In this document: piece after piece, positions 1 to 5,346 of the stretch
How the letters are laid out: the number at the start of each line of letters is the position of its first letter
Numbering within the stretch: position 1 is the first letter of the stretch
Assembly: GCA_964242035.1 (NCBI GenBank)
Contig: CAXTCL010000169.1
Span: forward strand, 1-8,276
DNA from: BOG-908 sp964242035
GTDB taxonomy: Bacteria > Pseudomonadota > Alphaproteobacteria > Acetobacterales > Acetobacteraceae
Direction of reading: 5' to 3'
DNA length: 8,276 nucleotides
Notes under the pieces: generated by a model
Databases searched by the model: none
What the model was told of the DNA's origin: nothing
What the model saw: only the letters and a program-made list of their open reading frames with translations
Translations under genes and position numbers: made by a program

Positions 1-133
1 CCGAGGTCGGGCCGAACTTCAGGGTGGCGTAGAGCTGCTCGAGCTGTGCGTCGGTGACCGGCTCGGTGGTCCAGCTGTAATGCGTGCGCGCTTCATGGAA
101 AAGCGCGTCCAGGGCTTCGGCGCTCAAAGGCAA
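1..133 (-). CDS. RutE-like malonic semialdehyde reductase / nitroreductase-family protein, N-terminal fragment
   Basis: The reverse strand encodes about 44 residues before running off the left edge. Visible segments are ALFHEARTHYSW, EPVTDAQLEQLYATLKFGPTS. The pattern ARTH..W..xPV.D..L..LY..LK.GPTS matches the N-terminus of the RutE/HadB-type flavin reductases (nitroreductase superfamily), which in the Rut pyrimidine pathway reduce malonic semialdehyde to 3-hydroxypropionate with NAD(P)H. The FMN-binding core lies outside the window, so the exact substrate is uncertain. RutE proteins I remember have Asn after the THN position; here it is Tyr. No in-frame ATG is present. I chose TTG at 133 because AAGGA (complement of 143-147) lies 9 nt upstream; TTG at 127 is the alternative. 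That AAGGA is part of the upstream palindromic repeat. The gene follows nifU on the same strand after a 151-nt gap filled by the repeat. Family call is fairly sure; start is moderately sure. Confidence 0.7.
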   Translation of the reverse strand, partial: MPLSAEALDALFHEARTHYSWTTEPVTDAQLEQLYATLKFGPTS

Positions 134-268
134 GGCAAGCAGTCCTTTTTTGAAAAAAAGGACCAAAAAACTTTTGCTACTGACGACGTTGATGCACTCA
201 CGTGCCCTCTGAGGCGTACGCGTTGCTCCGTGCATTGCTTCTTTTCTTCAGAAAAGAAGGCCTTCCTT
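134..268 (+). repeat. Palindromic AT-rich element, copy 1 (paired, right half degraded)
   Basis: This fills the gap between nifU and the RutE-like gene. The left half has a GTCC/GGAC-type hairpin at 142-163 followed by the outer arm CAAAAAACTTTTG at 164-176. The right half has a CTTC/GAAG-type hairpin at 238-259 with an inner C-G pair, and ends in GGCCTTCCTTG. The usual right arm (AGCAAAAGTTTTTTG) is missing, leaving only TTG before the hairpin. The core keeps a short stem ATGCAC (192-197) with GTGCAT (230-235). Both terminal hairpins are intact while the middle has decayed, which suggests the hairpins are the conserved part. Confidence 0.85.
143..147 (-). promoter_or_regulatory. Shine-Dalgarno AAGGA for the RutE-like gene, lying inside the repeat hairpin
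   Basis: On the minus strand AAGGA sits 9 nt before the TTG at 133. It is part of the outer GGAC arm of the hairpin at 142-163, so the ribosome binding site could be sequestered when that hairpin folds. This is inferred from position only. Confidence 0.4.
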
Positions 269-284
269 GCTGCCTCAGGCACCG

Positions 285-842
285 CTATGCCGCGACCTGC
301 TCAACGGAGAGCACCTCGGGCACATAATGCCGAAGCATGTTCTCGATGCCGTGCTTCAGCGTGGCGGCCGAGGACGGGCAACCGCTGCAGGCGCCCTGCA
401 TGTGCAGGCGCACGATGCCGTCCTTGTAGCCGCGGAACACGATGTCGCCGCCGTCGCTGGCCACCGCGGGGCGCACCCGTGTGTCCAGAAGCTCCTTGAT
501 CTGGTCCACCACTTCCTGGTCCTCCGGCGCCACGGCGTCTTCCAGGGCGGCGTCCGCAGCACCGTCCATCACCGGCCGGCCGGCGACGAAATGCTCCATG
601 ATGGCGCCAAGCACCTGCGGCCGCAGCGCCTGCCAGTCGGCATCGCCCTTGGTGACGGTGATGAAGTCGCCGCCGAGGAACACGCGAGCGACGCCCGGCA
701 GCGCGAACAGGGCCGTGGCAAGCGGGCTGGGGCCGGCCACGTCGGGGCTCGCGAAATCCGCGGTGCCTGCGCCCATTACCGGCACGCCGGGGAGGAACTT
801 CAGCGTGGCGGGGTTAGGCGTGCTTTCGGTTTCGATGAACAT
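285..842 (-). CDS. NifU/Nfu-family iron-sulfur cluster carrier protein
   Basis: The product is 185 aa. It has the two-domain layout of bacterial and mitochondrial Nfu proteins: an N-terminal Nfu_N domain (about residues 1-88, opening MFIETESTPNPATLKFLPG, a family hallmark) and a C-terminal NifU domain (about 108-180) with the cluster-binding motif C152-S-G-C155. Family members receive a 4Fe-4S cluster and pass it to apo-enzymes in the cytosol. The ATG at 842 is supported by GGAGG (complement of 851-855) 8 nt upstream and by the family N-terminus. The open frame continues upstream to 1247, but that extension only translates the repeat element. The gene is divergent from the esterase and probably leads into the RutE-like gene. 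It has no cysteine-desulfurase neighbour in view and lacks the N-terminal IscU-like domain of true nitrogen-fixation NifU, so it is a housekeeping Nfu type. Confidence 0.93.
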   Translation of the reverse strand: MFIETESTPNPATLKFLPGVPVMGAGTADFASPDVAGPSPLATALFALPGVARVFLGGDFITVTKGDADWQALRPQVLGAIMEHFVAGRPVMDGAADAALEDAVAPEDQEVVDQIKELLDTRVRPAVASDGGDIVFRGYKDGIVRLHMQGACSGCPSSAATLKHGIENMLRHYVPEVLSVEQVAA

Positions 843-875
843 GGCGGGGCCCTCCGGTATCAGGCGGTAGGTTCG

Positions 876-904
876 GTTATGGTGCGCCGGCGGGTATGGG
901 GCAA
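876..904 (-). promoter_or_regulatory. Candidate sigma70-type promoter for the nifU-family gene
   Basis: On the minus strand TTGCCC (complement of 899-904) and CATAAC (complement of 876-881) are separated by exactly 17 nt. Each matches 4 of 6 consensus bases. Initiation near 868-870 would leave a leader of about 27 nt including the GGAGG. It lies just outside the left boundary of repeat copy 2. It was found by eye and has no experimental support. Confidence 0.35.
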
Positions 905-910
905 GGATGC

Positions 911-1102
911 AGGAAGGCAAGGCAAACAGTCCTTTTTTGACAAAACCGACCAAAAAACTTTTGCTCCCCCGCCTGCGCGATGGTCCGTCCTTCTTCTGCG
1001 AGGTGCGCATTTGCAGAACCAGGGCGGACCGTGATGCAGGCGCCAGGAACAAAAGTTTTTTGCTTCTTTTTTTCAAAAAAGAAGGCCTTGCTTCCTTCCT
1101 TC
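911..1102 (+). repeat. Palindromic AT-rich element, copy 2 (paired), between divergent nifU and esterase genes
   Basis: This accounts for most of the 315-nt gene-free stretch 843-1157. The left hairpin at 929-950 is GTCC-type but damaged: its descending side reads AAAACCGAC, so only the outer three pairs survive. The outer arms CAAAAAACTTTTG (951-963) and CAAAAGTTTTTTG (1050-1062) are perfect complements. The core has nested stems: GCCTGC (971-976) with GCAGGC (1036-1041), GGTCCG (982-987) with CGGACC (1025-1030), and TTCTGC (994-999) with GCAGAA (1013-1018). The right hairpin at 1063-1084 is an intact CTTC/GAAG type. The right end is GGCC followed by CTTCCTTCCTTC. Confidence 0.88.
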
Positions 1103-1157
1103 GACCCGATCGAACGCATACGCTCCCCCGCAAAAGTCCACCCCCGGGAGACGCTAC

Positions 1158-2801
1158 TTGCCCCTGAAACCACTCCATCTCGCCGCGCTGGCCCTCTCTT
1201 TGGCGCCCCTCGCCGCGCGTGCGCAGTCGCCGGTGGTCGCCACGCAATACGGCGCCGTCCAGGGCACCACGGTCGGCGCCGTCAACGAATGGCTCGGCAT
1301 ACCCTACGCAGCCCCGCCGGTGGGCAAGCTCCGCTGGTATCCGCCGCAGCCGCCGGCGCCGTTCGCGGGCACTTATCAGGCGACGCAGTTCAGCTCATCC
1401 TGCCCGCAGGGGGTGAGCCAGTTCGGACGGCCCAGCACCGACGAGGATTGCCTCTACCTCAACATCTACGTGCCCGCCGGCGCCACCGCTGCCTCCAAGC
1501 TGCCGGTGATGGTGTGGATACACGGCGGCGCGTTCGTGGACGGCGAAGGAGCCGACTATGACGGCAGCCCGCTCGCCACCCAGGGCAACGTGGTCGTCGT
1601 CACCATAAACTACCGGCTTGGCCTGCTCGGCTTCCTCGCCCATCCGGCGCTGGCGACCTACGACCCGAACGGCAGCAGCGGCAATTACGGTCTGCAGGAC
1701 CAGCAGGCGGCGGTCGCCTGGGTGAACCGCAACATCGGAGGCTTCGGTGGCAACCCCACCCGCATCACCATCTTCGGCGAATCGGCCGGCGGCGCCAGCG
1801 TGGAGACGCAGCTCACCTCGCCTGGCCTGCCAAAGGTGGCTGCCGCGATCATAGAGAGCGGCGACTACATGCAATCGCTGCCGACACTGTCTAGCGCCGA
1901 AGCCACCGGCGTGGCCACCGCCACCAGCAAACTCGATTGCGGCGGCACCGGCGCGCTCGAGTATCTCTGCCTCCATGCCAAGTCGGCCACGGACATCGTC
2001 AACGCCATAAGCCCCGCCGACCTCAACGTGTCGCCCAACGTGGACGGCACGACCGTGCCCAGGCAGCCGTTGCAGGCCTACGCGGCCGGCAGCTACCAGC
2101 ACGTGCCCGTCATCAATGGCAACAACCATGACGAGTACCGCCTCTTCATTGGCATCGACGAACTGCTCGGTGAGCCGGTGCTCACGGCCGCCACCTACAT
2201 GAGCGACGTCGCGTCGGCCTTCGGCAGCTTCGGCATGGCCGTGCTCGCGCAGTATCCCGTCTCCGCCTACGAGGGCGCCGCCTATCCTTGCACGCAGGGC
2301 TACGATTGCGGCCCGAGCTACGCCTACGCGGCGCTGGCGACGGATTACAGCTTCGCCTGCGGCGCCCACCTGCTGAACAGCCTGCTGGCGCAATTGACGA
2401 CGGTGTATAGCTACGAACTGAACGACCCGCACGCGCCTGACCTGTTCCTGCCGCACGAGCCCGCCATCCCGAACCTCGGCGACAGCCACGCCTCCGAACT
2501 GCCCTATCTCTGGCCGCGCCTGACGGACCCTCTGCTAGGGCTGGGGCCTGAGGCCTTCAGCCCGCCGCAATTACAGCTCGCCAGCTCCATGCGCGCGTTC
2601 TGGACCAGCCTGGCACGCTACGGCCGCCCGTTGGCCCCGCTGGCGACGACATGGCAGCCGTATAATGCGCAGAACCTGGTGCTGAGCCTGGTGCCGCCGG
2701 CGCCTGCGCTGGAGAGCAATTTCGTCACCGCGCATCATTGCGCGTTCTGGAAGCCGGTGCTGCTGGGGCAGGCTGGGCTGCCGGCTTCAACGCCCTACTG
2801 A
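1158..2801 (+). CDS. Secreted type-B carboxylesterase (alpha/beta hydrolase)
   Basis: The product is 547 aa, a normal length for the carboxylesterase/cholinesterase family, whose members hydrolyse carboxylic esters. Residues 1-23 form a signal peptide with a basic start, a Leu/Ala-rich core and a likely cleavage after ARAQ, so the mature enzyme should be periplasmic or secreted. The family signature EDCLYLNIYVP is at 96-106, with Cys98 and Cys82 as a plausible disulfide. The oxyanion-hole HGG is at 122-124. The nucleophile elbow GESAGG is at 207-212 (Ser209). The likely acid is Glu326 (NNHDE) and the catalytic His is His444 (GDSHASELPYLW). All triad positions are present, so the enzyme should be active; the substrate cannot be read from sequence. 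The start is TTG, supported by GGGAG at 1146-1150, 7 nt upstream. The gene is monocistronic, flanked on both sides by palindromic elements. Confidence 0.92.
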   Translation: MPLKPLHLAALALSLAPLAARAQSPVVATQYGAVQGTTVGAVNEWLGIPYAAPPVGKLRWYPPQPPAPFAGTYQATQFSSSCPQGVSQFGRPSTDEDCLYLNIYVPAGATAASKLPVMVWIHGGAFVDGEGADYDGSPLATQGNVVVVTINYRLGLLGFLAHPALATYDPNGSSGNYGLQDQQAAVAWVNRNIGGFGGNPTRITIFGESAGGASVETQLTSPGLPKVAAAIIESGDYMQSLPTLSSAEATGVATATSKLDCGGTGALEYLCLHAKSATDIVNAISPADLNVSPNVDGTTVPRQPLQAYAAGSYQHVPVINGNNHDEYRLFIGIDELLGEPVLTAATYMSDVASAFGSFGMAVLAQYPVSAYEGAAYPCTQGYDCGPSYAYAALATDYSFACGAHLLNSLLAQLTTVYSYELNDPHAPDLFLPHEPAIPNLGDSHASELPYLWPRLTDPLLGLGPEAFSPPQLQLASSMRAFWTSLARYGRPLAPLATTWQPYNAQNLVLSLVPPAPALESNFVTAHHCAFWKPVLLGQAGLPASTPY

Positions 2802-2810
2802 GAAGGGTAG

Positions 2811-2987
2811 AAAGCAAGCAGTCCTTTTTTGAAAAAAAGGACCAAAAAACTTTTGCTCACCCGCCTGCATCTAGGCCCGCGCTGGTTCTGCAACTCCTTA
2901 CTTGCAGGACCAGCGCGGGCCTTTGTGCAGGCGGGTAGCAAAAGTCTTTTGCTTCTTTTCTTCAGAAAAGAAGGCCTTCCTTCCTTC
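2811..2987 (+). repeat. Palindromic AT-rich element, copy 3 (paired), between convergent genes
   Basis: The left hairpin (2821-2842) is GTCC/GGAC type; the right hairpin (2952-2973) is CTTC/GAAG type with the inner C-G pair. The core is a long two-part stem. ACCCGCCTGCA (2859-2869) pairs with TGCAGGCGGGT (2926-2936). The 14-nt AGGCCCGCGCTGGT (2873-2886) pairs with 2909-2922, continued by CTGCAA (2888-2893) with TTGCAG (2902-2907) around an 8-nt loop. The right end CTTCCTTCCTTC overlaps the stop codon of the 94-aa minus-strand gene at 2986-2988. Confidence 0.92.
2844..2950. terminator. Candidate bidirectional terminator formed by the core of element copy 3
   Basis: A GC-rich stem (2859-2936) is preceded by an A-tract (2844-2849) and followed by a T-rich tract (2945-2950, TCTTTT), so on either strand transcripts would show a strong hairpin followed by U-rich sequence. 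It lies between the end of the esterase (plus) and the end of the 94-aa gene (minus), where a two-way terminator is expected. About 8 nt separate the core stem from the T-tract unless the AGCAAAAG arm also pairs. Function is inferred from structure and position. Confidence 0.45.
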
Positions 2988-3270
2988 AGATAAACTGCCC
3001 GCGCAAAAACCCCAGCGCCGGCAACGGCCGCCACGCCTTCGGTACGTCCGCGCGGCGTATCGGCGCCACGCTATAGCGCGGCACAGGCTGGACGCTGCCA
3101 CGCAGGAACCCGGCATAGGCGCTGACCTGCTGCTCCCGCCAGGTCCGGTCCGCCAGCGCCGCAATGCGGTTGGGGTAGATGTCGGCGATGCGTTCGGTCT
3201 TGCCCAAGGAGGCCACGACGGCCCAGAGCGTGTCGTCGCGTGCGGCGGGGAGGCGGATGATCTCGGTCAT
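2986..3270 (-). CDS. Hypothetical 94-aa protein, second gene after marR
   Basis: I do not recognise this family. The 94-aa product (begins MTEIIRLPAARDDTLW, ends FLRGQFI) is basic and rich in Arg, Ala and Pro, with no signal peptide, membrane segment or cysteine. Residues 1-45 look partly helical (DDTLWAVVASLGKTERIADI). The second half, with scattered prolines (VQPVPRYSVAPIRR, RPLPALGF), looks less regular. The ATG at 3270 was chosen because AGGA lies just upstream (complement of 3274-3277), although the 3-nt spacing is short. An upstream in-frame start at 3393 would overlap marR and gives an implausible Arg/Ser-rich extension. It begins 40 nt after the marR stop on the same strand, so the two are probably cotranscribed. 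Codon use resembles the neighbouring genes, which supports real coding, but no motif confirms it. Confidence 0.6.
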   Translation of the reverse strand: MTEIIRLPAARDDTLWAVVASLGKTERIADIYPNRIAALADRTWREQQVSAYAGFLRGSVQPVPRYSVAPIRRADVPKAWRPLPALGFLRGQFI

Positions 3271-3310
3271 GCGTCCTGCTGGCCTGAGTGCGGAGACGAG
3301 GCTTGCGTGC

Positions 3311-3853
3311 TCAGCCGAGCGCTTCCAGCGCCGGCTCGGCGGCCGGCTTGGTGCTCGCTGACAGGCAGATCGGCACTTCAACCGCTGCGTCACAGGGTGG
3401 CGGCGGTTCGCCTGCGCTGTTGCGCTGTTCCTGCGCGCGGTCCCGCATGCGCGAGAGGGCGGCCGTCGTGGTGGCCAGCGTGTCGTCGCCCAGGCCCTGG
3501 CAGAGCGTATCGGCCAATTCGGTGAGTTGCACGTCGATCTCGCCCAGCAGCGGCTGCGCCGCTTCGGTCAGATGCAGGCGCCAGCAGCGGCGGTCGTTGG
3601 GGTCCGGCCGGCGCTCCACCATGCCGCGCGCCTCCAGCCGGTCCACCAGGCGGGCCACCGTGATCGGCTCCACCTCAAGGATCTCGGCCAGCTCCTTCTG
3701 CAGCAGGCCGGGCTGGGACTCGAGGCGGATCATCAGGGTCCACTGGGCGCGGGTCATGCCGTGCGCCCGGGCGCGCCGGTCGGCTTCCGTGCGGATGAGC
3801 CGGGCCAGGATGACGATGTTGGTCAGCAGGTCGCGCTTGCGGGTCATTGCCAT
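3311..3853 (-). CDS. MarR-family winged-helix transcriptional regulator
   Basis: The product is 180 aa; MarR proteins are usually 140-170, and the excess is a Pro/Ala-rich tail from about residue 145. The dimerisation helix is about 8-30, followed by MTRAQWTLMIRLESQPGLLQKELAEIL (about 33-59). The recognition helix region is VEPITVARLVDRLEARGMVERR (61-82), and the wing carries the family pattern D-x-N-D-R-R (84-89) ending in LTEAA. Such proteins bind inverted repeats as dimers and often repress themselves and a neighbouring operon, with relief by small aromatic or lipophilic ligands. ATG at 3853 or 3847 are both possible; neither has a clear Shine-Dalgarno. The gene is divergent from hpnA, with an imperfect dyad 8 nt upstream of its start. 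The family is sure; the target genes and ligand are unknown. Confidence 0.9.
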   Translation of the reverse strand: MAMTRKRDLLTNIVILARLIRTEADRRARAHGMTRAQWTLMIRLESQPGLLQKELAEILEVEPITVARLVDRLEARGMVERRPDPNDRRCWRLHLTEAAQPLLGEIDVQLTELADTLCQGLGDDTLATTTAALSRMRDRAQEQRNSAGEPPPPCDAAVEVPICLSASTKPAAEPALEALG

Positions 3854-3861
3854 GATGTATC

Positions 3862-3888
3862 TTGGGCCAGGATAAGGACTGGTCTCAA
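3862..3888. promoter_or_regulatory. Candidate MarR operator (imperfect dyad)
   Basis: TTGGGCCAG (3862-3870) and CTGGTCTCAA (3879-3888) are imperfect inverted repeats around an 8-nt spacer: the reverse complement of the right arm is TTGAGACCAG, one insertion and one substitution from the left arm. It lies just upstream of the marR start and outside element copy 4, as an autoregulatory operator would. Arm length is reasonable for a MarR dimer. The assignment is by position and symmetry only. Confidence 0.35.
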
Positions 3889-3896
3889 CAGATTAG

Positions 3897-4086
3897 GAAG
3901 GCAAGTAAGGCAAGCAGTCCTTTTTTGAAAAAAAGGACCAAAAAACTTTTGCTCCCCCGCCTGCACCAAGACGCGGCCCGGTCCTGCCAACGCACCTGCC
4001 GGCAGGACCAGGGTAGGCTGTCGTGCAGGCGGGGGAGCAAAAGTTTTTTGCTTCTTTTTTTCAAAAAAGAAGGCCTTTCTTCCTTC
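3897..4086 (+). repeat. Palindromic AT-rich element, copy 4 (paired, best preserved), between divergent marR and hpnA
   Basis: This is the cleanest copy. The left hairpin (3917-3938) is GTCC/GGAC type; the right hairpin (4051-4072) is CTTC/GAAG type. Between them, 3939-3965 and 4024-4050 form a perfect 27-bp inverted repeat that includes the A6/T6 tracts and TGCTCCCCCGCCTGCA. A further inner stem, GGTCCTGCC (3980-3988) with GGCAGGACC (4001-4009), closes a 12-nt loop. The ends are GGAAGGCAAG on the left and TTTCTTCCTTC on the right. It lies upstream of both flanking genes, so if it terminates transcription it would act as an insulator or an attenuator in a leader. Confidence 0.93.
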
Positions 4087-4115
4087 GCGCCCAGCGGTCG
4101 GCTACGAACCCCCCC

Positions 4116-5117
4116 ATGTCCTCGTCCACCCCCCCCACCCTCGTCACCGGCGCTACCGGCTTCGTAGGCTCCGCCGTGGCCCGCGTGCTGCTGGCGCGCG
4201 GCCACACGCTACGGCTGTTCGTGCGGCCAGGTGGCGACAGGCGCAACATCGCCGGGCTGGATGCCGAGCTGGCCGAAGGCGATCTGCGCGACCCGGCATC
4301 GCTCGCCGTGGCCGCCGAAGGCTGCCGTTACCTGGTGCACGTGGCGGCGGACTACCGGCTGTGGGTGCCTGACCCGGAGGCGATGATGCAGGCCAACGTG
4401 GCGGGCACGCGCGCGCTGCTGCTGGCCGCGCAGTCCCGCGGCGTGGAGCGGATGGTGTATTGCAGCAGCGTGGCGGCCCTCGGCCTGGTGGGTGACGGCA
4501 CGGTGGCCGACGAGACGACGGAAGTGCATCCCGAGCGCATCATCGGCATCTACAAGAAATCGAAATACCTGGCCGAGCAGGCGGTGCTGGACCTGGTGCG
4601 CGAGCACGCGATGCCTGTGGTGATCGTGAACCCGTCCACGCCGGTGGGGCCGCGCGACATCAAGCCCACGCCCACCGGCAAGATGATCAAGGATGCGGCG
4701 GAGGGGCGCATGCCGGCCTATGTGGAGACCGGGCTGAACATCGTGCATGTGGACGACGTGGCGGAGGGCCACGCGCTGGCGCTGGAGCGTGGCGTGGTGG
4801 GCGAGCGTTACATTCTCGGGGGCGAGGATTTCTCGCTGGGCGCGCTGTTCGCGCTGGTCTCCCAGGTGGCTGGGCGCCGGCCGCCGCGGGTGAAGCTGCC
4901 GATCGCGCCGTTGTATCCGCTGGCGCTGGTGTGCGAGGCGCTGGCGCGGTTCGGCGTGGAGCCGGTGGTGACGCGCGAGACGCTTGGGATGGCGAAGAAG
5001 AAGATGTTCTTCTCGAGTGCGAAGGCAAAGGCTGAGCTGGGGTATGCGCCTAGGCCGGCCGTGGAGGCGGTGCGCGATGCGGTTGCGTGGTTCAGAGAGG
5101 CCCGTCTGTCCCGATGA
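4116..5117 (+). CDS. hpnA: HpnA, hopanoid-associated NAD-dependent epimerase/dehydratase (extended SDR)
   Basis: The product is 333 aa, the usual HpnA length. It is an extended short-chain dehydrogenase: Rossmann glycine motif GATGFVG at 12-18, the catalytic Ser in CSS (116-118), and the Y146-x3-K150 pair in IYKKSKYLAEQ. The stretch VNPSTPVGPRDIKPTPTGK (171-189) is characteristic of the hopanoid-associated sugar epimerase group. HpnA genes lie in hopanoid clusters; the true substrate is not firmly known to me, and a role in modifying a sugar or the side chain of extended hopanoids is inferred from family. The ATG at 4116 was chosen because the N-terminus then starts just before the Rossmann strand; the open frame extends upstream to 4023 but that part is repeat sequence. 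No convincing Shine-Dalgarno precedes it (a C-rich run). It is the first gene of the cluster, 262 nt from divergent marR. Confidence 0.92.
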   Translation: MSSSTPPTLVTGATGFVGSAVARVLLARGHTLRLFVRPGGDRRNIAGLDAELAEGDLRDPASLAVAAEGCRYLVHVAADYRLWVPDPEAMMQANVAGTRALLLAAQSRGVERMVYCSSVAALGLVGDGTVADETTEVHPERIIGIYKKSKYLAEQAVLDLVREHAMPVVIVNPSTPVGPRDIKPTPTGKMIKDAAEGRMPAYVETGLNIVHVDDVAEGHALALERGVVGERYILGGEDFSLGALFALVSQVAGRRPPRVKLPIAPLYPLALVCEALARFGVEPVVTRETLGMAKKKMFFSSAKAKAELGYAPRPAVEAVRDAVAWFREARLSR

Positions 5118-5301
5118 CCCGCGCGATCGCCCAGCACAGCTTCGAGCTGCCGCGACGCTTGAAACTGGGTTCTGAACACGAAGGGCACGAAGAAGAAAGC
5201 GCCGAAGTGGCTCAGATGTTGACCGAAGGCACCGCCGATCGGGCAATGCTTGCACCAGTCGCGGTGTTGCCGGACGCACCGAAGCGCCCGCAGCGTCGCA
5301 G
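5118..5301. other. hpnA-hpnB spacer with a possible unrelated repeat remnant
   Basis: No convincing gene is present between hpnA and the half-element before hpnB. It contains a small perfect dyad CAGCT-TCG-AGCTG (5137-5149) and, at 5175-5194, AACACGAAGGGCACGAAGAA, an internally repetitive ACGAAG sequence resembling short intergenic repeat debris seen in many proteobacteria. The usual left half of the palindromic element is not visible here. An open frame crossing the region (5087-5350) overlaps hpnA and then reads repeat sequence, so I do not treat it as coding. Confidence 0.4.
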
Positions 5302-5346
5302 GAGCAAAAGTTTTTTGCTTCTTTTTTTCAAAAAAGAAGGCCTTCC
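5302..5346 (+). repeat. Lone right half of the palindromic element, copy 5, immediately before hpnB
   Basis: AGCAAAAGTTTTTTG (5303-5317) and a CTTC/GAAG hairpin (5318-5339) match the right halves of copies 2 and 4 exactly in the hairpin. The sequence then runs GGCCTTCC directly into the TTG start codon of hpnB at 5347. No matching GTCC-type left half, and no complementary GC-rich core, is visible in the preceding 184 nt. It is either a solo half or the remnant of a full element whose left side was lost. Confidence 0.85.
5336..5340 (+). promoter_or_regulatory. Shine-Dalgarno GAAGG for hpnB, supplied by the repeat hairpin
   Basis: GAAGG lies 6 nt before the TTG at 5347, good spacing for ribosome binding. 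Its GAAG is the 3' side of the stem at 5318-5339, so in the mRNA it would be base-paired when the hairpin forms. This supports TTG as the real start and suggests the repeat affects hpnB translation. Whether the hairpin reduces initiation is inference. Confidence 0.5.

Noticed and set aside
267..1034. 255-aa plus-strand ORF antisense to the nifU-family gene
   Set aside because: The opposite strand has a clear Nfu protein with a CxxC motif and good ribosome binding site; this ORF ends in repeat sequence.
911..1102. MITE with target-site duplications
   Set aside because: Ends are roughly inverted (GGAAGGCAAG and CTTCCTTCC), but I could find no convincing direct duplication flanking any copy and no transposase in the window, so a transposon origin remains unproven.
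1395..2489. 364-aa minus-strand ORF antisense to the esterase
   Set aside because: It mirrors high-GC coding sequence, is rich in Val/Arg/Gly/His without family motifs, and the plus strand has a complete catalytic-triad esterase.
134..4086. CRISPR array
   Set aside because: The repeats are spaced 0.8-2 kb apart with genes between them, are internally palindromic and have no regular spacers or cas genes.
4209..5279. 356-aa minus-strand ORF antisense to hpnA
   Set aside because: Arg/His-rich shadow frame with no recognisable domain; the plus-strand frame has all HpnA motifs.
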